Below are positions 1 through 6,833 of a DNA stretch of 9,886 nucleotides, in pieces (positions within the stretch are counted from its first letter, which is position 1; every line of letters begins with the position of its first letter). The translations under genes and the position numbers were made by a program. The stretch comes from Christensenellaceae bacterium (lineage in GTDB: Bacteria > Bacillota > Clostridia > Christensenellales > DTU072): NCBI GenBank assembly GCA_031260775.1, contig JAISKW010000157.1, positions 1-9,886 of the forward strand, read 5' to 3'. A model generated the notes under the pieces. That model saw only the letters and a program-made list of their open reading frames with translations, was not told the DNA's origin and did no database searches.

Positions 1-800
1 CCGACGAGCAACGGCTTGCGCAAGTTCTTGCAAACCTCCTGAGCAATGCGAATAAATTCTCCCCCGACGACAGCGTAATAACGTTAAATATCGCGGCAAG
101 GACGGATGAAGACGGCAAATACATTCTTGATTTCGACGTTACGGATAAGGGGATAGGCATCAGTGCCGAGGCAAAGGAGCGTCTTTTTAAGTCGTTCGAG
201 CAAGCGGACGACAGCATTTCGCGCAGGTTCGGCGGCACGGGATTAGGGCTTTCGATATCGAAGCGTATCGTTGAAATGTTGGGCGGAAATATCGCCGTTG
301 ATTCCGAACCGGGCAAGGGCTCGAGGTTTTACTTTTCAATAGTAGCCGAAAAGGGTAAAGCCGCCGAAACCGACGGCGTGGATACAAATGAAACGGACGG
401 CATTGTGCCGGGTATGTTTAAGAACAAATGCATCCTTATAGCCGAGGACGTGCGCATTAACGTCGAAATTTTGACGACACTACTTGAGGAAACGGGGATA
501 AGTATCGATATTGCCGAAAACGGCAAGCAAGCAGTACGGCAGTTCGAAGCGAACCCGAACAAATACGATTTAATCTTTATGGATATGCAAATGCCCGAAA
601 TGGACGGGTTAGAAGCCACACGGGTTATCCGTAAGCTTGATATTCCGCGTGCGGCGACTATACCGATAATTGCAATGACGGCGAACGTGTTCAAGGAAGA
701 CATCGATAATTGCCGTGCGGCAGGTATGAACGGTCATACCGGTAAGCCAATTGAGATTAACGAAATCATCGCAAAAATTAAAAAATATTCGCGGAAATAG
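1..800 (+). CDS. Hybrid sensor histidine kinase, C-terminal part (HATPase plus receiver), truncated by window edge
   Basis: The reading frame is open from base 3 to a TAG ending at 800, giving 265 visible residues; the sensor and phospho-accepting His domain lie left of the window. The HATPase_c ATP-binding domain comes first: N box LLSNANKFS (N15 is the expected Mg-ATP ligand), G1 box TDKGIGI (D48), F box FKSFEQAD (62-69) and G2 box GGTGLGLSISK (77-87). A linker of about 30 residues leads to a complete receiver domain with acidic pair E148/D149, phospho-accepting D194 in FMDMQMPEMDG, and K248 in GKP. Such proteins autophosphorylate on His and pass phosphate to their own receiver. The signal cannot be told from this fragment. 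The gene converges on tyrA. It is closely similar in architecture and motifs to the kinase at the right edge, which lies in inverted orientation. The family call is certain, the pathway unknown. Confidence 0.93.
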   Translation, partial: DEQRLAQVLANLLSNANKFSPDDSVITLNIAARTDEDGKYILDFDVTDKGIGISAEAKERLFKSFEQADDSISRRFGGTGLGLSISKRIVEMLGGNIAVDSEPGKGSRFYFSIVAEKGKAAETDGVDTNETDGIVPGMFKNKCILIAEDVRINVEILTTLLEETGISIDIAENGKQAVRQFEANPNKYDLIFMDMQMPEMDGLEATRVIRKLDIPRAATIPIIAMTANVFKEDIDNCRAAGMNGHTGKPIEINEIIAKIKKYSRK

Positions 801-820
801 GTGTTTACAGTGTGCATATT

Positions 821-902
821 ATTTTGTCACCCTGCGCAAAGTCCAATTCTTATGATTAATGCATTCTGCGACTTCGCGCAGAATGGCAACCCGATTGTCC
901 GC
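821..902. repeat. Dispersed intergenic hairpin repeat, copy 1
   Basis: This copy shares GTCACCCTGCGC, CAATTCTTAT, GCGACTTCG and TTGTCCGC, in the same order and orientation, with the stretch at 7619-7710. Its right half forms a perfect 9-bp stem, CATTCTGCG (862-870) with CGCAGAATG (877-885), around the hexaloop ACTTCG. The outer left arm (826-843) is also roughly complementary to the right arm. Relative to copy 2 it lacks about 8 nt (GCAGGGGC) and so lacks the left hairpin. It fills the 111-nt gap between the convergent ends of the left kinase and tyrA and could slow transcription from both sides. There is no T-tract, so I do not call it an intrinsic terminator. It looks like the short non-autonomous palindromic repeats scattered between genes in many bacteria. 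Confidence 0.72.
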
Positions 903-911
903 TCCCGTGAA

Positions 912-1757
912 TTATTGTTTTCGCAATTGTTCGATTTTGAGTTTTCTTTCGGTGCCTTGCGTAATTAACGCGGACAGCGTTTCCGCATCGTTATTGTCAA
1001 TTGCCGCTTTGTATTCCGAAATATGCTTGATGTATTGCCCGAGTTCGAACGAAACGTTGTCGCGGTTATCGAGCATTAATTCTGTCCACATTGAGGCGTT
1101 CATACGGGCGACGCGGGATAAATCCTTAAAACTGCCTGCCGAAAAACCGAACTCGTTTTCGGCGGTCGGGCTTTTGATGTAGCAAGACGACAATAAATGC
1201 GGCAGTTGCGAGGTAAATGCGATATTCTTGTCGTGTTCCTCCGCGGACGAATGCACAAAATGCTCCGCGCCGATTGCCCTGTATACCCCGATAACCGTCT
1301 CGATTGCGGTTATGTTTTGCGTAACGGGGGTTAAAATTACGCTCGCACCCTTAAATAATGTCGGTAAAGCCTTTTCGATACCCTGAAATTCCCGTCCTGC
1401 CATGGGGTGGGTTGCCACGAAATTAATATTTGGGTACCGCTTTGAAAGTTCTGTAAACTCGGCGAAAATCAAACGTTTTTCGCCCGAAATATCGCATACG
1501 AGCGCGCCCTCCTTAAGCTTAGGGAGGGCTTCCTTTATTGCATTAACGGTAGCGCGCGGATTAAGGCACACAAATAAAAGGTCTATATTGCCGTAATTTC
1601 CGTCGGTAAGATCCGCGTGAACCGCGCTGAAAACTGCGGCTTTTTCGATAACTCCCGGGGCTGAATCGCGCCCGAAAACCGTGTGAGTCGTGTATTTTAC
1701 GAGCGCACGTCCGAGGCTTCCGCCCATCAATCCTAATCCTATTATTCCGATATTCAT
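912..1757 (-). CDS. tyrA: Prephenate dehydrogenase (NAD-binding Rossmann protein)
   Basis: This 281-residue protein is expected to oxidise and decarboxylate prephenate to 4-hydroxyphenylpyruvate with NAD in cytoplasmic tyrosine synthesis. The N-terminus is a Rossmann fold with the glycine motif GLGLMGGS (7-14). The family motif HPMAGRE (117-123) includes the expected catalytic His117. The alpha-helical dimerisation half has SQLPHL (183-188, H187) and the FKDLSRVA...MW block (210-224). Length fits the monofunctional, ACT-less type; no chorismate mutase or ACT domain is present. ATG at 1757 sets the Rossmann strand at residue 3, so the start is firm. There is no Shine-Dalgarno sequence; a TATAAT lies 11 nt upstream. 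It follows the ANTAR gene by 40 nt and is probably the last gene of the glnA transcript, rather than part of an aromatic-amino-acid operon. A specificity for arogenate cannot be excluded. Confidence 0.9.
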   Translation of the reverse strand: MNIGIIGLGLMGGSLGRALVKYTTHTVFGRDSAPGVIEKAAVFSAVHADLTDGNYGNIDLLFVCLNPRATVNAIKEALPKLKEGALVCDISGEKRLIFAEFTELSKRYPNINFVATHPMAGREFQGIEKALPTLFKGASVILTPVTQNITAIETVIGVYRAIGAEHFVHSSAEEHDKNIAFTSQLPHLLSSCYIKSPTAENEFGFSAGSFKDLSRVARMNASMWTELMLDNRDNVSFELGQYIKHISEYKAAIDNNDAETLSALITQGTERKLKIEQLRKQ

Positions 1758-1797
1758 TTGTTTTAAGTATTATAACGCTGAAGTATTATTATCGCGC

Positions 1798-2409
1798 TTA
1801 GAAAATATTATTATCATGCCTCGTTGCAGTAATTGCCAATGCACGGCTGTTGCGCTCCAATATTCTTGAAGCGGCTTCTTTTTTAGTAATACGGTTATCC
1901 ATTGCACTGCGCTCGATGTATTTGTGCGCGTCCTCCTCGCTCATTCCTTCTTTTTCGATTAAAGAAAGCTTTGCGCGCTCCACCAATTTAATTATTTCGA
2001 TTTGCTCGGCAAGCTCTTTGTTTTTGTTGGTGAGCCGCGAAATTTTCTTTTGTACGCCGTCCGCAACCTTTAATATATTCCAAAACAAGCGAGGGTTAAG
2101 GGGTTTTTCAAGCACAAACACCCCCGCATTTTGCACCTTATCGAGCTTTTGCGGCGACGTACTTGCCGGGACAAGCATTATTACCTGCGTCAATTCGCAT
2201 TGTGAAATTTGCAATGCCGCATAATCGCCGAACGCCTCCGCGACGGGCGAGCAAACTATTACAAAATCGATTTGCCTCTGCCCGGCTAACCTTATCGCCT
2301 TTGCCTCGTCCTCGGCAACGCAAAACTCGCCGATTCGCATCTGTTTTAAGAATGCTGTTAACTGCGCGGTCATTTGGTTATCCGATGATAAGATTAAGCA
2401 AGAATACAT
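1798..2409 (-). CDS. ANTAR-domain RNA-binding antiterminator with pseudo-receiver
   Basis: This 203-residue protein joins a receiver-like domain (about 1-115), a basic and coiled-coil-like linker (about 117-140) and a C-terminal ANTAR domain (about 138-185; IIKLVERAKLSLIEKEGMSE, then AHKYIERSAMDNRI and EAASRIL). ANTAR domains bind paired hairpins in nascent RNA and prevent termination, often in nitrogen-metabolism operons. The receiver keeps the LEKP lysine (K102), but the position of the phospho-accepting Asp is Cys53 in DFVIVCSP, and the N-terminal acidic pair is reduced to one Asp (D10). Control is therefore probably by protein or ligand binding rather than phosphorylation (inference). It starts 6 nt after the glnA stop, and glnA followed by an ANTAR gene (glnR/nitR of clostridia) is a known arrangement, so glnA is the likely target. 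The C-terminal ~18 residues are unconserved. Confidence 0.88.
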   Translation of the reverse strand: MYSCLILSSDNQMTAQLTAFLKQMRIGEFCVAEDEAKAIRLAGQRQIDFVIVCSPVAEAFGDYAALQISQCELTQVIMLVPASTSPQKLDKVQNAGVFVLEKPLNPRLFWNILKVADGVQKKISRLTNKNKELAEQIEIIKLVERAKLSLIEKEGMSEEDAHKYIERSAMDNRITKKEAASRILERNSRALAITATRHDNNIF

Positions 2410-2415
2410 ATTTGC

Positions 2416-3729
2416 CTAAGTTCTGATAAAATAATTTTCAAAGAAATGCGCCGACTTGTCCGCCGATTGCATATATGCGCGCAGCTCCTCGGTTTTCAAT
2501 CTGTAATATGATTCCACATAATCCTTGCCGAGAATCTTACTGCAAAATGCCGAGTCCCTTGCAAGGTTTAACGCTTCCTTAAGTGAGAGCGGCAGCTTTT
2601 CGTATTTGCTTGCGGTTAAATCGTCCGCTTCCTCCAAATTCAAATCGGTAGGCGGCAGGGGCTTAATTTTTTGTGCAATTCCGTCCAACCCTGCGTTCAA
2701 AATTAAAGCAAATGCCGCATAAGGGTTAATTGTCGGGTCAGGGCTACGCACCTCGATGCGGATATTCGCGCCGTTTTCGCTCGGCACGCGGATTAGCTGA
2801 AAGCGGTTCTCCTTCGACCACGAAACAAACGAGGGGGCTTCGAACTCGCCGAGGCGCGCATAGGAATTCTCCATCGGATTCAAAAATGCTGTGATTTCGC
2901 GGATTTTAGACATAATTCCGCCGATAAAACAGTACGCCGTGTCGCTGAGTTTGTTGCCGTCCGCAAATGCGTTTTTGCCGTCGTCGGTTAAGAGTTCAAA
3001 ATTAAGATGTAACCCCGAGCCGGGCGCACGGCTGATAGGCTTTGGCATAAACGATGCGTACGCGCCGTGGTTTCCGCTTGCCGCACGGACGACCGATTTG
3101 AAGGTTAAAAAATTGTCCGCCGCGGTTAACGCTTCCGCCGAGGCGAAGTCAATTTCGTTTTGCCCGGGACCTCCCTCATGGTGCGAGCTTTCGGGACGGA
3201 TACCGACCTCGTCAAGCGTTACGCAAATATCGCGGCGCGTGTCCTCGCCCCTATCGAGAGGGAAAACGTCGAAGCATGTGCCCGAATCGAACGGAACAAG
3301 AGTAGGTTCGCCGGTTCCGTCGGTCTTAAAAAGGTAAAACTCGCATTCCTGACCTATCTTCGGAGTGAAACCCGCGTTTTTTGCGCGCGCAACCGCGGCA
3401 ATCAGGGCGTCACGGGTGTTGAATTTGAACGGCGTACCGTCTGAGTACAAAATGTCGCAAAAGAACCTTACGACCGTGCCTTGCGAGGCTCTCCACGGCA
3501 TAAGCGCGAGAGTGGATTCCACGGGCTTCAAATATAAATCCGTTTTTGCCTCCTCGGCGAAACCGCAAATGGACGAGCTGTCCAAAATGATGCCGGTATC
3601 GAACGCCTTTTCCGCTTCGTTAACCGTAATTGCAATGTTTTTGAGATTGCCAAGCATATCAACAAACGCAAGCCGAATGAATTTCACGTCCTGATTGTTG
3701 AAAAATTGCTTTAATTCCTGCCCTAACAT
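2416..3729 (-). CDS. glnA: Glutamine synthetase, type I (GSI-alpha-like)
   Basis: This 437-residue protein makes glutamine from glutamate, ammonia and ATP in a cytoplasmic dodecamer. The beta-grasp N-terminal domain (about 10-90) carries LDSSSICGF (49-57), the inter-subunit loop. The catalytic domain has GQECEF (metal ligands E128, E130), HHEGGPGQNEIDF (E185, E192), GSGLH (H241), the flap EFEAPSF (E297), NRFQLIRVP, and RIEVRSPDPTINPY (E326, R328). All expected catalytic residues are present. The length fits the alpha class, which is not adenylylated. By my alignment the Arg that B. subtilis GS uses for glutamine feedback inhibition (Arg62) is Glu59 here. The ATG at 3729 gives the normal N-terminus; it has no Shine-Dalgarno sequence, but a TATAAT sits 6 nt upstream. 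The gene lies between a ynbB-like gene and an ANTAR regulator, matching its role in nitrogen assimilation. Confidence 0.96.
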   Translation of the reverse strand: MLGQELKQFFNNQDVKFIRLAFVDMLGNLKNIAITVNEAEKAFDTGIILDSSSICGFAEEAKTDLYLKPVESTLALMPWRASQGTVVRFFCDILYSDGTPFKFNTRDALIAAVARAKNAGFTPKIGQECEFYLFKTDGTGEPTLVPFDSGTCFDVFPLDRGEDTRRDICVTLDEVGIRPESSHHEGGPGQNEIDFASAEALTAADNFLTFKSVVRAASGNHGAYASFMPKPISRAPGSGLHLNFELLTDDGKNAFADGNKLSDTAYCFIGGIMSKIREITAFLNPMENSYARLGEFEAPSFVSWSKENRFQLIRVPSENGANIRIEVRSPDPTINPYAAFALILNAGLDGIAQKIKPLPPTDLNLEEADDLTASKYEKLPLSLKEALNLARDSAFCSKILGKDYVESYYRLKTEELRAYMQSADKSAHFFENYFIRT

Positions 3730-3735
3730 ACCACA

Positions 3736-3741
3736 ATTATA
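3736..3741 (-). promoter_or_regulatory. Possible -10 box of glnA, close to the start codon
   Basis: TATAAT on the minus strand ends 6 nt before the glnA ATG. No good -35 hexamer is found at 16-18 nt. If used, it would give a leaderless or nearly leaderless mRNA. Alternatively it is chance in an A/T-rich stretch and glnA is read from further upstream. Confidence 0.28.
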
Positions 3742-3778
3742 TATCGTATTTTATAGAATGAATATTATTTCGGGAGAG

Positions 3779-3821
3779 GACAAACAGGTTGTAATTTTGT
3801 CACCGTTTAACAGCTTAACGG
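3779..3821 (-). promoter_or_regulatory. Two adjacent hairpins in the glnA leader
   Basis: Read on the minus strand, the first hairpin is CCGTTAAGCTGTTAAACGG (3821-3803; 7 bp with one bulged A and a GCTG loop). It is followed after 1 nt by GACAAA...TTTGTC (3801-3779; perfect 6-bp stem, 11-nt loop). They lie 50-92 nt upstream of glnA, whose neighbour encodes an ANTAR protein that should bind paired hairpins. The loops do not match the usual ANTAR hexaloop with A at position 1 and G at position 4, and no U-tract follows, so assignment as the ANTAR target is tentative. Confidence 0.3.
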
Positions 3822-3840
3822 CTTTTCAAAGGGGTGGGGT

Positions 3841-3886
3841 GCCGGGAGGGGGATTGTATTTCACAAAAAGCATTTTCCCTCCGCGC
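3841..3886. repeat. G-rich inverted repeat in the ynbB-glnA gap
   Basis: GCCGGGAGGG (3841-3850) is complementary to CCCTCCGCGC (3877-3886) over 8 of 10 positions, with the 2-nt mismatch inside. The interior holds a small TTGT/ACAA hairpin (3854-3866). It begins 13 nt past the ynbB-like stop. It is strikingly G-rich on the plus strand compared with the genes around it. No T-tract follows in either direction, so it is not a classic terminator; it could be a processing site or another dispersed intergenic element. Confidence 0.45.
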
Positions 3887-3898
3887 AAGAACACATCT

Positions 3899-5122
3899 CT
3901 AAAGCTTTTCAAGTATTTCTGCGGTGACTATTCGTCCGTGCTCGTAGGTTAATCCGCCTTGGATGTAAACGCAGTACGGTTCTTTATCGGGGCCGTCGCA
4001 CGAAATTTCGATTGACGAGCCTTGCACAAACGTGCCTGCCGCCATAATAATATCCTCTTTATAGCCGGGCATATAATCGAATTCGGGGGAGGCAAAGGAG
4101 TCCACGGGAGAAGCGAACTGCACGGCTTTGCAAAATTTCGTAACGGCGTCTTTTGATTTAAGTTTGACCGTTACCAAAATATCGCCGATTTGCGTGTACG
4201 GCTTGGGCGAAACCTCATAACCAAATCCGTCAAATACCGCGCTCAAAAGTAACGCAGTCTTCTTTGCGGCGGCAACAACCGACGGCGCAAGGAAAAGCCC
4301 TTGGAAAAACGGCAAATACGATGCATTATAACTACCGACCTCCGCTCCTAAGTACGGCGCGGTCATTTTTTCCTCAACCATAACCACAAGCTCGCTTTTC
4401 CCGGCGACATAACCGCCTGTCGGGGCGAGTCCTCCGCCGGGGTTTTTTATTAATGAGCCGACAACCAACTCCGCGCCGACCTCAAGAGGCTCTCTTGTAT
4501 CGACTAATTCGCCGTAGCAGTTGTCGCAAAATATTATTGTATTCTTGTCTATATTTCGGATAAAAGAAAATAATTCTTTAAGCTCATCGATTAATAACGC
4601 GCTTCGGAAATTGTATCCGCGCGAACGGGTGACGAACACAACCTTCGGCTTTTTGTCAGTTATTGCCGCTTTTATTTTTGCAAAATCCGGCTTGCCGTCC
4701 GGCATTGCAACGCCGAAATAATTGATGCCTTGAGACTTAAACGTCCCCTTTTTGTCGCCCGTAATAATTTGCGTTAAAGTATCGTAAGGGTCGCCCGTAA
4801 TCGATAAAAGGGTATCCCCTTTGTCCAAAATCGCGGAAAGTGCAGCAAATAATGAATGAGTGCCGCAGGTTAAAAGCGGCGAAACTAACGCCCTTTCGGC
4901 GCGGAAAATCTTTGCAAAAACGTCGGACAACGCAACCTTGCCTATATCCGCATAGCCGTATCCCGTTGACGGCGCAAAGTGACGGGCGGCAACCCCTACG
5001 CTTCTGAACGCGTCTAAAACTTTTTTTTGGTTAAACAATGCAACCTTGCCGCACTCGGCAAATAATGCCGCATTTTTGCGCTCCGCTTCGGCTATTATTG
5101 CTTCAATTTTAGTGCTTTCCAT
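3899..5122 (-). CDS. ynbB: YnbB / methionine gamma-lyase-family PLP enzyme (once called aluminium-resistance protein)
   Basis: This 407-residue protein belongs to the fold-type I PLP family known as methionine gamma-lyase-like or aluminium-resistance proteins (YnbB of Bacillus). Its true substrate is not established. Visible landmarks are the N-terminal GYGYADIGK (54-62), CGTHSLFAALSA (86-97) where the cofactor phosphate is expected, the Asp that contacts the PLP ring nitrogen in FCDNCYGELVD (D200), and the Schiff-base lysine in GSLIKNPGGGLAPTGGYVAG (K226). The C-terminal small domain carries EFDYMPGYKEDIIMAAGTF. Length is normal for the family (about 400-420). Its ATG lies 1 nt after the holB-like stop (TAATATG), implying translational coupling. 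In B. subtilis ynbB sits just upstream of glnR-glnA, and the same adjacency to glnA appears here. A cystathionine-lyase-like activity is possible but not shown. Confidence 0.9.
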   Translation of the reverse strand: MESTKIEAIIAEAERKNAALFAECGKVALFNQKKVLDAFRSVGVAARHFAPSTGYGYADIGKVALSDVFAKIFRAERALVSPLLTCGTHSLFAALSAILDKGDTLLSITGDPYDTLTQIITGDKKGTFKSQGINYFGVAMPDGKPDFAKIKAAITDKKPKVVFVTRSRGYNFRSALLIDELKELFSFIRNIDKNTIIFCDNCYGELVDTREPLEVGAELVVGSLIKNPGGGLAPTGGYVAGKSELVVMVEEKMTAPYLGAEVGSYNASYLPFFQGLFLAPSVVAAAKKTALLLSAVFDGFGYEVSPKPYTQIGDILVTVKLKSKDAVTKFCKAVQFASPVDSFASPEFDYMPGYKEDIIMAAGTFVQGSSIEISCDGPDKEPYCVYIQGGLTYEHGRIVTAEILEKL

Positions 5123-5123
5123 A

Positions 5124-6098
5124 TTAGTTGTTTACGGGGTAAAGATATGACTTTTCAAGAATAGCCATAAGAAAATAGGTTATCACAAGAGGCGCGCCGC
5201 CGTTTGCCCGCAGCCGCCTTTCCGCCTCGGCGTGCGCATACAGAATTTCACCGATTGCAAGCAACGAAAATCTGCTTGCAATTGCGTCAATTGCCGCGCT
5301 TTTTTCGGAAAACAGCTCGCACGGCAAGTTGCTTTTCACGTTGAGCATTTCATTAAAAACCTGCCCTGATATTTCAAGCGCAAGCGTGCAATTTTCCTTA
5401 TTGAATATTTCACGGGAAGCAATTTCGGGCAGGAGCTTGGAGTTTTTCAAATCGGCAAGCGCGGCAAATACGCCGTCCGTTACCGTCACAAGATTTTGGT
5501 TGTCTATGCAGCTTATCGCTTTTTCGATTGAAAATCCGCTGACACCCAAAATCGCTTCGGCTTGCTCCCCGTCGACGCCGCGCTCGAGCAAAATGTCCTT
5601 TACTACCGAAACGGGCGCATCGCCGATATTAATTACGCCGGCACGTGAGGTAATCGTCTTCAAAAAACTTTGAACTCCGCGGCATAAGAAAAAAATATAA
5701 GTATCCTTCGGCGGTTCTTCGAATAATTTTAGCAGCTTGTTTTGCATTTGAGGAGACAATTCCTGCGCCTCGGTTATGAAAATTATACGTTGTGAACCCT
5801 CTAACGTGCCCGAATACGCATCGTCCAAAAGCTGAGCGGCGTTTTCGACCTTCATTTTGCCGTCGAAAACCGAAACGGACGACAGCTCGCCGTCCTGCAA
5901 CCGTGCAAAGTCCTCGGTAATAAAGTAGGAATTTCCCTTGCCCGAAACCGCGGCGGATATAGCATAAATGAGTTGCCCGCGCAGGTATTTGTCACGGCAC
6001 ACAAAAATATAGGACGCCTTTAGACTTCCCGCCTTTCCGTCCCGTTTCAGCGACGTCAAGGCTTCCGTTTTCAGTATAAATTCAAGCCCTTTGTCCAT
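5124..6098 (-). CDS. holB: DNA polymerase III delta-prime-like clamp-loader subunit, degenerate AAA+
   Basis: This 324-residue protein resembles the delta-prime subunit, which helps load the sliding clamp. The best evidence is the sensor-1 block, QNKLLKLFEEPPKDTYIFFL (119-138) followed by TITSRA (148-153), and the Walker-B-like RIIFITEAQEL (104-114) before it. The position of the P-loop, after ASYIFV (28-33), reads CRDKYLRGQLIY and has no GxxGxGKT, so ATP binding is not expected. The SRC motif of clamp loaders is SRA here, and I see no zinc-binding cysteine cluster. The C-terminal half (about 160-324) is helical and poorly conserved, as expected of the collar domain. It starts 3 nt after the mazG stop and is followed 1 nt later by the ynbB-like gene. 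The name rests on the central motif and could instead be a distant clamp-loader-like ATPase relic. Confidence 0.78.
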   Translation of the reverse strand: MDKGLEFILKTEALTSLKRDGKAGSLKASYIFVCRDKYLRGQLIYAISAAVSGKGNSYFITEDFARLQDGELSSVSVFDGKMKVENAAQLLDDAYSGTLEGSQRIIFITEAQELSPQMQNKLLKLFEEPPKDTYIFFLCRGVQSFLKTITSRAGVINIGDAPVSVVKDILLERGVDGEQAEAILGVSGFSIEKAISCIDNQNLVTVTDGVFAALADLKNSKLLPEIASREIFNKENCTLALEISGQVFNEMLNVKSNLPCELFSEKSAAIDAIASRFSLLAIGEILYAHAEAERRLRANGGAPLVITYFLMAILEKSYLYPVNN

Positions 6099-6101
6099 CG
6101 A

Positions 6102-6776
6102 TTACCGTAATTGGGAGTCAATATATCCGTTGAGCGCAATTTCTGCATCAACTCCGTCGAGCTTCGCAAGCGCGGCTATATAGTATAATAGTTCGCCTGC
6201 GGCGTCCGTGCCGCGCCCGATAAGCGCGCCCGACAGCGAGGCAATTCTGTTTTTCAAATAATCTCTATCCGCAAGTCCTTCTTCGGCTTCTTTAAGATGC
6301 TTCACGCTCTTTTGCGCTCTGATTAGTGCCGGAAAGGATTTCGGCAACGCTTTTACTTTTTCGGACGGCGTTTTTGCGGTCTTACCTTTCTCTTTTGACT
6401 GTGCCGCATCCCAAAACTTCAGCGCGTCCTTTTCGTTTTCCGCCTTGTTTTCGCCAAAAATATGGGTGTGCCGCCGCACTAACTTATCCGCCAAACGGTT
6501 AACGACCGTTTTAAGCGTGAATCCGCCGCTTTCCTCCGAAATTGCAGCATGGAGCAACACCTGCAGCAAAACGTCGCCGCATTCTTCCTCCATATTGTCT
6601 AAATCGTTGTTTTTTATGGCGTCGCAAAGCTCGTATGCCTCTTCAATACAGTTGCTTCGGATTGAATTATGCGTTTGCACACTGTCCCAAGGGCACCCGT
6701 CCGGCGCACGGAGGATGCGCATAATCTCTTGCAAATCGTCAAATGTGTATTCTGTTTTTGGGAAGTCGGATTTCAT
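6102..6776 (-). CDS. mazG: MazG nucleoside triphosphate pyrophosphohydrolase
   Basis: From ATG at 6776 this is a 224-residue protein that hydrolyses (d)NTPs to monophosphate and pyrophosphate. The N-terminal MazG domain is intact: TFDDLQEIMRILRAPDGCPW (11-30), the EExxE block IEEAYELCDAI (E45, E46, E49), the ExxD block MEEECGDVLLQ (E65, D68) and KLVRRHTHIFGE (98-109). The C-terminal half begins with the usual ALPKSFPALIRAQK, but the second MazG repeat has lost its acidic metal-binding set (RIASLSGALIGR then DAAGELLYY). Only the first domain should be catalytic. A TTG in frame at 6806 would add 10 residues (MIAKNGKRLL); I prefer the ATG because the family usually begins just before the FDDL block. 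Neither start has a Shine-Dalgarno sequence. The gene follows hpf by 57 nt and abuts the holB-like gene, so the three are probably one transcript. Confidence 0.9.
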   Translation of the reverse strand: MKSDFPKTEYTFDDLQEIMRILRAPDGCPWDSVQTHNSIRSNCIEEAYELCDAIKNNDLDNMEEECGDVLLQVLLHAAISEESGGFTLKTVVNRLADKLVRRHTHIFGENKAENEKDALKFWDAAQSKEKGKTAKTPSEKVKALPKSFPALIRAQKSVKHLKEAEEGLADRDYLKNRIASLSGALIGRGTDAAGELLYYIAALAKLDGVDAEIALNGYIDSQLR

Positions 6777-6786
6777 TAATAACCGT

Positions 6787-6802
6787 TTGCCGTTTTTGGC
6801 AA
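6787..6802 (-). promoter_or_regulatory. Small hairpin just upstream of mazG
   Basis: TTGCC and GGCAA form a perfect 5-bp stem around AAAAAC on the minus strand, 10 nt before the mazG ATG and just after a run of six T. The alternative TTG start lies at its 5' edge. It could influence initiation or mRNA processing between hpf and mazG. The stem is short and may be chance. Confidence 0.25.
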
Positions 6803-6833
6803 TCAAAAAACACGTATAATGCTTTGCGGCGGG

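Noticed and set aside
862..885. Perfect hairpin as an intrinsic terminator between convergent genes
   Set aside because: No T-tract follows on either strand; kept as a repeat that could still impede transcription.
859..1182. Plus-strand frame of about 107 codons over the end of tyrA
   Set aside because: It lies wholly opposite a well-conserved gene and the hairpin repeat, and its translation has no recognisable motif.
2891..3337. Plus-strand frame of about 148 codons inside glnA
   Set aside because: It is antisense to the conserved catalytic core of glutamine synthetase; a shadow frame.
6777..6806. TTG at 6806 as the mazG start
   Set aside because: It adds ten residues without family support and has no ribosome site; the ATG at 6776 places the start just before the conserved FDDL block.
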